Below are positions 60,768 through 64,000 of a DNA stretch of 64,000 nt, one piece after another. Position numbers and translations under genes: made by a program. Every line of letters begins with the position of its first letter. The first letter of the stretch is position 1. The notes beneath the pieces were generated by a model. That model ran no database searches, was not told where the DNA came from, and worked only from the letters and a program-made list of their open reading frames with translations. Source of the DNA: Streptomyces pacificus (GTDB taxonomy: Bacteria; Actinomycetota; Actinomycetes; Streptomycetales; Streptomycetaceae); the NCBI RefSeq assembly GCF_011766325.1, contig NZ_BLLG01000003.1:124001-188000 (forward strand), read 5' to 3'.

Positions 60768-62506
60768 GCATCCTCAACGAACCCCAGGGTGCCGCGACGG
60801 CAGGCGCCTCGCGTACGGACGCGTACGACGACGAGGTCCCCGTCCGGCGCCGGCGGCCCGGCAACGTGGTCGTGAAGTGGCTCACCACCACCGACCACAA
60901 GACGATCGGCACGCTCTACCTGGCGACCTCGTTCTTCTTCTTCTGCATCGGCGGCGTCATGGCGCTCTTCATGCGCGCCGAGCTGGCCCGTCCGGGCACG
61001 CAGATCATGTCGAACGAGCAGTTCAACCAGGCGTTCACGATGCACGGCACCGTGATGCTGCTGATGTTCGCGACACCGCTGTTCGCCGGTTTCGCCAACT
61101 GGATCATGCCGCTGCAGATCGGCGCTCCCGATGTGGCGTTCCCGCGGCTGAACATGTTCGCCTACTGGCTGTACCTCTTCGGCTCGCTCATCGCGTTGGG
61201 CGGCTTCCTCACCCCCAACGGTGCGGCCGACTTCGGCTGGTTCGCCTACTCCCCGCTCTCCGACGCGGTCCGGTCGCCGGGCGTCGGGGCCGATCTGTGG
61301 ATCATGGGTCTGACCTTCTCCGGCTTCGGCACGATCCTCGGCTCGGTCAACTTCATCACCACCATCATCTGCATGCGCGCCCCCGGCATGACGATGTTCC
61401 GCATGCCGATCTTCACCTGGAACGTCCTGCTGACCGGTGTGCTGGTCCTGCTGGCCTTCCCGGTGCTGGCCGCGGCCCTGTTCGCGCTGGAAGCCGACCG
61501 CAAGTTCGGCGCCCACATCTTCGACGCCTCCAACGGCGGCGCCCTGCTGTGGCAGCACCTCTTCTGGTTCTTCGGGCATCCAGAGGTCTACATCATCGCG
61601 CTGCCGTTCTTCGGCATCGTCTCGGAGATCATCCCGGTCTTCAGCCGCAAGCCGATGTTCGGCTACATCGGCCTGGTGGCGGCGACGATCGCGATCGCCG
61701 GCCTGTCCGTGACGGTGTGGGCCCACCACATGTACGTCACCGGCGGGGTGCTACTCCCGTTCTTCTCCTTCATGACCTTCCTCATCGCGGTGCCGACGGG
61801 TGTGAAGTTCTTCAACTGGATCGGCACCATGTGGAAGGGCTCGCTGTCCTTCGAGACCCCGATGCTCTGGACGATCGGCTTCCTGATCACCTTCACCTTC
61901 GGTGGTCTGACCGGTGTCATCCTGGCCTCGCCCCCGATGGACTTCCACGTCTCCGACTCCTACTTCGTCGTCGCGCACTTCCACTACGTCGTCTTCGGCA
62001 CCGTGGTCTTCGCCATGTTCGCCGGATTCCACTTCTGGTGGCCGAAGTTCACCGGCAAGATGCTCGACGAGCGCCTCGGCAAGATGACCTTCTGGACGCT
62101 GTTCATCGGCTTCCACGGCACCTTCCTGGTCCAGCACTGGCTGGGTGCCGAGGGCATGCCCCGCCGCTACGCCGACTACCTGGCCGCCGACGGCTTCACC
62201 GCGCTGAACACCGTCTCGACCATCAGCTCGTTCCTGCTCGGCCTGTCGATCCTCCCGTTCTGCTACAACGTGTGGAAGACCGCCAAGTACGGCGAGAAGG
62301 TCGAGGTCGACGACCCGTGGGGCTACGGCCGCTCGCTGGAGTGGGCGACGTCTTGCCCGCCGCCGCGGCACAACTTCCTCACCCTGCCGCGGATCCGCTC
62401 CGAATCCCCGGCCTTCGATCTGCACCACCCGGAGATCGCGGCTCTCGACCAGCTCGACCACGCCGGTCACGGTGCCATCACCGCTGACAAGGAGGCCGGC
62501 AAGTGA
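60764..62506 (+). CDS. ctaD: Cytochrome c oxidase subunit I
   Basis: A 580-residue twelve-helix catalytic subunit reducing oxygen and pumping protons. Visible features: haem a ligand His in [13 protein letters not shown], the CuB/tyrosine block [14 protein letters not shown], the CuB His pair in WAHHMYV, the K-channel region and the haem ligands in [13 protein letters not shown]. The C-terminal tail is soluble. GTG 60764 overlaps the ctaC stop and the 3' end overlaps ctaF, so the three subunits are translated in series. Confidence 0.97.
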   Translation: MSILNEPQGAATAGASRTDAYDDEVPVRRRRPGNVVVKWLTTTDHKTIGTLYLATSFFFFCIGGVMALFMRAELARPGTQIMSNEQFNQAFTMHGTVMLLMFATPLFAGFANWIMPLQIGAPDVAFPRLNMFAYWLYLFGSLIALGGFLTPNGAADFGWFAYSPLSDAVRSPGVGADLWIMGLTFSGFGTILGSVNFITTIICMRAPGMTMFRMPIFTWNVLLTGVLVLLAFPVLAAALFALEADRKFGAHIFDASNGGALLWQHLFWFFGHPEVYIIALPFFGIVSEIIPVFSRKPMFGYIGLVAATIAIAGLSVTVWAHHMYVTGGVLLPFFSFMTFLIAVPTGVKFFNWIGTMWKGSLSFETPMLWTIGFLITFTFGGLTGVILASPPMDFHVSDSYFVVAHFHYVVFGTVVFAMFAGFHFWWPKFTGKMLDERLGKMTFWTLFIGFHGTFLVQHWLGAEGMPRRYADYLAADGFTALNTVSTISSFLLGLSILPFCYNVWKTAKYGEKVEVDDPWGYGRSLEWATSCPPPRHNFLTLPRIRSESPAFDLHHPEIAALDQLDHAGHGAITADKEAGK

Positions 62507-62901
62507 AGATCCAAGGCAGGATGTTCATCTGGCTGAGCGTCTTCATCCTCGCCGTCGCCATCCTCTACGGCGTGTGGTCGAAGGAGCCGGCCGGTACGAC
62601 GGCGCTGTTCCTGGCGTTCGGCCTGAGCATCATGATCGGCTACTACCTGGCCTTCACGGCCCGGCGGGTCGACGCGATGGCGCAGGACGACAAGGAGGCC
62701 GACGTCGCGGACGAGGCCGGCGAGGTCGGCTTCTTCTCACCGCACAGCTGGCAGCCGCTGCTGCTCGCGGCCGGCGGGGCACTGGCCTTCCTGGCCGTCG
62801 CGATGGGCTGGTGGATCATGTACTTCTCGGCTCCGCTGATCCTGGTCGGCATCTTCGGCTGGGTCTTCGAGTACTACCGCGGGGAGAACCAGAACCAGTA
62901 G
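62503..62901 (+). CDS. ctaF: Actinobacterial cytochrome c oxidase subunit IV
   Basis: A 132-residue protein with four hydrophobic helices ([77 protein letters not shown]) and an acidic loop with [17 protein letters not shown], the family marker. GTG 62503 overlaps the ctaD stop. It is a structural subunit specific to actinobacterial aa3 oxidases. Confidence 0.95.
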   Translation: MKIQGRMFIWLSVFILAVAILYGVWSKEPAGTTALFLAFGLSIMIGYYLAFTARRVDAMAQDDKEADVADEAGEVGFFSPHSWQPLLLAAGGALAFLAVAMGWWIMYFSAPLILVGIFGWVFEYYRGENQNQ

Positions 62902-62934
62902 CGGCGGCGCATACCACCGCGCATACCACCGCGC

Positions 62935-62978
62935 AGGGGCCCGGACACTTACCCGAAAGGGTGGTGCCCGGGCCCCTC
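62935..62978 (+). terminator. Hairpin after ctaF
   Basis: AGGGGCCCGGACACTTACCC pairs, with two mismatches, with GGGTGGTGCCCGGGCCCCT around CGAAA. It lies 34 bp after the ctaF stop. A 12-bp direct repeat GCGCATACCACC precedes it. Confidence 0.65.
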
Positions 62979-63030
62979 GTTTGCAGTCTCCCGGCGCGCC
63001 GCCGCGGGGGTTCCTCCATAGCGTGTGCTC

Positions 63031-64000
63031 ATGAACGACACGCCGCGCAAGCGCACCGCAGCGAGCTGCACCGTGCTCGCCCTGGCCCTCGGGGCGGGGA
63101 CGACCGGGTGCAGCGGCCAGGACAGCCACCCGTTGTCGGCCCGGCCGTACGACGCGGCGCGTCAGGTCGCCTTCAACGCCCCGCCCTCCGGCACCAAGGC
63201 GGATCCGGACAAGCCCCTGGTGGTCACCGCCAAGGGCGAGGACGGCCGGATCACGGATGTCACCGCCGTCGACACCGCCGGCCGCTACCTGGCGGGCGAG
63301 CTGTCCGTGGACGGCGCGAGATGGAGCTCCACGGCCCCCCTCGCGGCCGGGACGCGCTACACCGTCCGCGTCGCCACGGAGAACGGCGGCGGAGCCCCCG
63401 GCCTGCGTACCCTCACCTTCGAGACGGCCTCGCCGAAGCGCCTCCTCGGCATCGAGCTGGGGCCGAAGGCGGGCACCTACGGGGTGGGGCAGCCGGTCAC
63501 GGCGGAACTCAGCAGCCCCGTGGCGGCCACGGCGGACCGGGCGGCGGTCGAACGGTCCCTCAAGGTCACCTCCGACCCGGCGGTCGAGGGCGCCTGGCAC
63601 TGGGTGGACGACACCAAGCTCCACTACCGCCCGAAGGAGTACTGGCCCGCCGGGGCCTTGGTGGAGGTGCACAGCACCCTGGACGGAGTGAAGGTCGGCG
63701 ACCGGCTGTACGGAGGCCCGGCGAAGCCCCTGAAGCTGACGATCGGCGACCGCGTGGAAGCCGTCACCGACGCGTCCACCCACCGGATGACGGTGAAACG
63801 CAACGGGGAAGTGATCAACACCATTCCGGTGACCACCGGCAAGCCGGGCTTCTCCACCCGCAACGGCGTCAAGGTGGTGCTCGGCAAGGAGTACTTCGTC
63901 CGTATGCGCGGTACCAGCATCGGCATCCCGGTCGGCAGCGCCGAGTCCTACGACCTCCCCGTCTACTACGCGACCCGGGTCACCTGGAGCGGCGAGTACG
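63031..64000 (+). CDS. L,D-transpeptidase lipoprotein (cut by window end)
   Basis: A lipoprotein with signal peptide and lipobox GTTGCSG (Cys about residue 27). Two Ig-like domains follow (VAFNAPPSGTKADPDKPLVV...; LGIELGPKAGTYGVGQPVTA), then the beginning of the YkuD catalytic domain: DASTHRMTVKRNGEVINTIP, VTTGKPGFSTRNGVKVVLG and SAESYDLPVYYATRVTW. The catalytic HxxxxxSHGCxN segment lies beyond the window. These enzymes make 3-3 peptidoglycan cross-links outside the membrane. ATG 63031 is the only start giving the signal peptide. It follows the cytochrome oxidase operon after a terminator. Confidence 0.92.
   Translation, partial: MNDTPRKRTAASCTVLALALGAGTTGCSGQDSHPLSARPYDAARQVAFNAPPSGTKADPDKPLVVTAKGEDGRITDVTAVDTAGRYLAGELSVDGARWSSTAPLAAGTRYTVRVATENGGGAPGLRTLTFETASPKRLLGIELGPKAGTYGVGQPVTAELSSPVAATADRAAVERSLKVTSDPAVEGAWHWVDDTKLHYRPKEYWPAGALVEVHSTLDGVKVGDRLYGGPAKPLKLTIGDRVEAVTDASTHRMTVKRNGEVINTIPVTTGKPGFSTRNGVKVVLGKEYFVRMRGTSIGIPVGSAESYDLPVYYATRVTWSGEY

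Overview
The window is about 72% G+C with strongly G/C-ending codons, GTG starts, 4-bp ATGA/GTGA gene overlaps and actinobacterial gene families throughout. It is chromosomal DNA of a Streptomyces or a very close relative. From glnA (7.9 kb) to the cytochrome oxidase genes (63 kb) the gene order is the conserved Streptomyces core order, as I remember it from S. coelicolor. The first 7 kb and a 4-kb insertion at 47.4-51.5 kb are accessory.

Left accessory region (1-7.4 kb): the end of an unrecognised gene, then a compact set encoding a BesD/HalD-type Fe(II)/2-oxoglutarate oxygenase, a class I methyltransferase-like protein and a choline/carnitine-type O-acyltransferase, the last two translationally coupled. 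This looks like a small metabolite pathway. It is followed by a YdeI/OmpD-associated protein, a patch of gene debris (recombinase-like, IS1380-like and phosphoesterase remnants, 34-bp tandem repeats) and a membrane-anchored serine hydrolase.

Core region (7.9-47.4 kb): glnA with an upstream GlnR-type operator; RDD and DUF4191 membrane proteins; lipoate synthesis (lipA, lipB); a TPR regulator; a FAD oxidoreductase; an epimerase-family enzyme; a TetR regulator; and the 2-oxoacid dehydrogenase set (aceE with a GntR regulator, two-lipoyl E2, lpdA). LipA and LipB supply the cofactor carried by the E2. Then come pepA and a four-gene plus-strand run encoding a secreted deacetylase-like protein, a PelF-like glycosyltransferase, a polytopic membrane protein and a GH114 lipoprotein, which resembles a rearranged Pel exopolysaccharide locus. 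Cobalamin nucleotide-loop genes follow (cobS, cobT, and a cobU fused to a degenerate metallo-hydrolase domain), then an ABC exporter, a methyltransferase, DUF3043, pspA with its partner gene, and a sensor kinase.

Insertion (47.4-51.5 kb): the response regulator gene that originally overlapped the kinase stop codon has been cut after about eight codons. Its body now lies 4.1 kb downstream behind a new start supplied by the insert. The insert carries an ISAs1-like remnant, a lower-G+C pair (XRE-TPR regulator and 5-formyl-THF cyclo-ligase-like protein), tandem GGGGTTCCCC sites and three overlapping tiny genes. I see no recombinase in it.

Right core region (51.5-64 kb): response regulator, nadA, an A-type Fe-S carrier, an anchored secreted protein, a PfkB-family kinase, a cysteine desulfurase fused to a TusA domain, ctaC-ctaD-ctaF, and a lipoprotein L,D-transpeptidase cut by the window end. 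Many gene ends are marked by long, near-perfect palindromic hairpins without U-tracts. No tRNA, rRNA, CRISPR array or complete insertion sequence was found.
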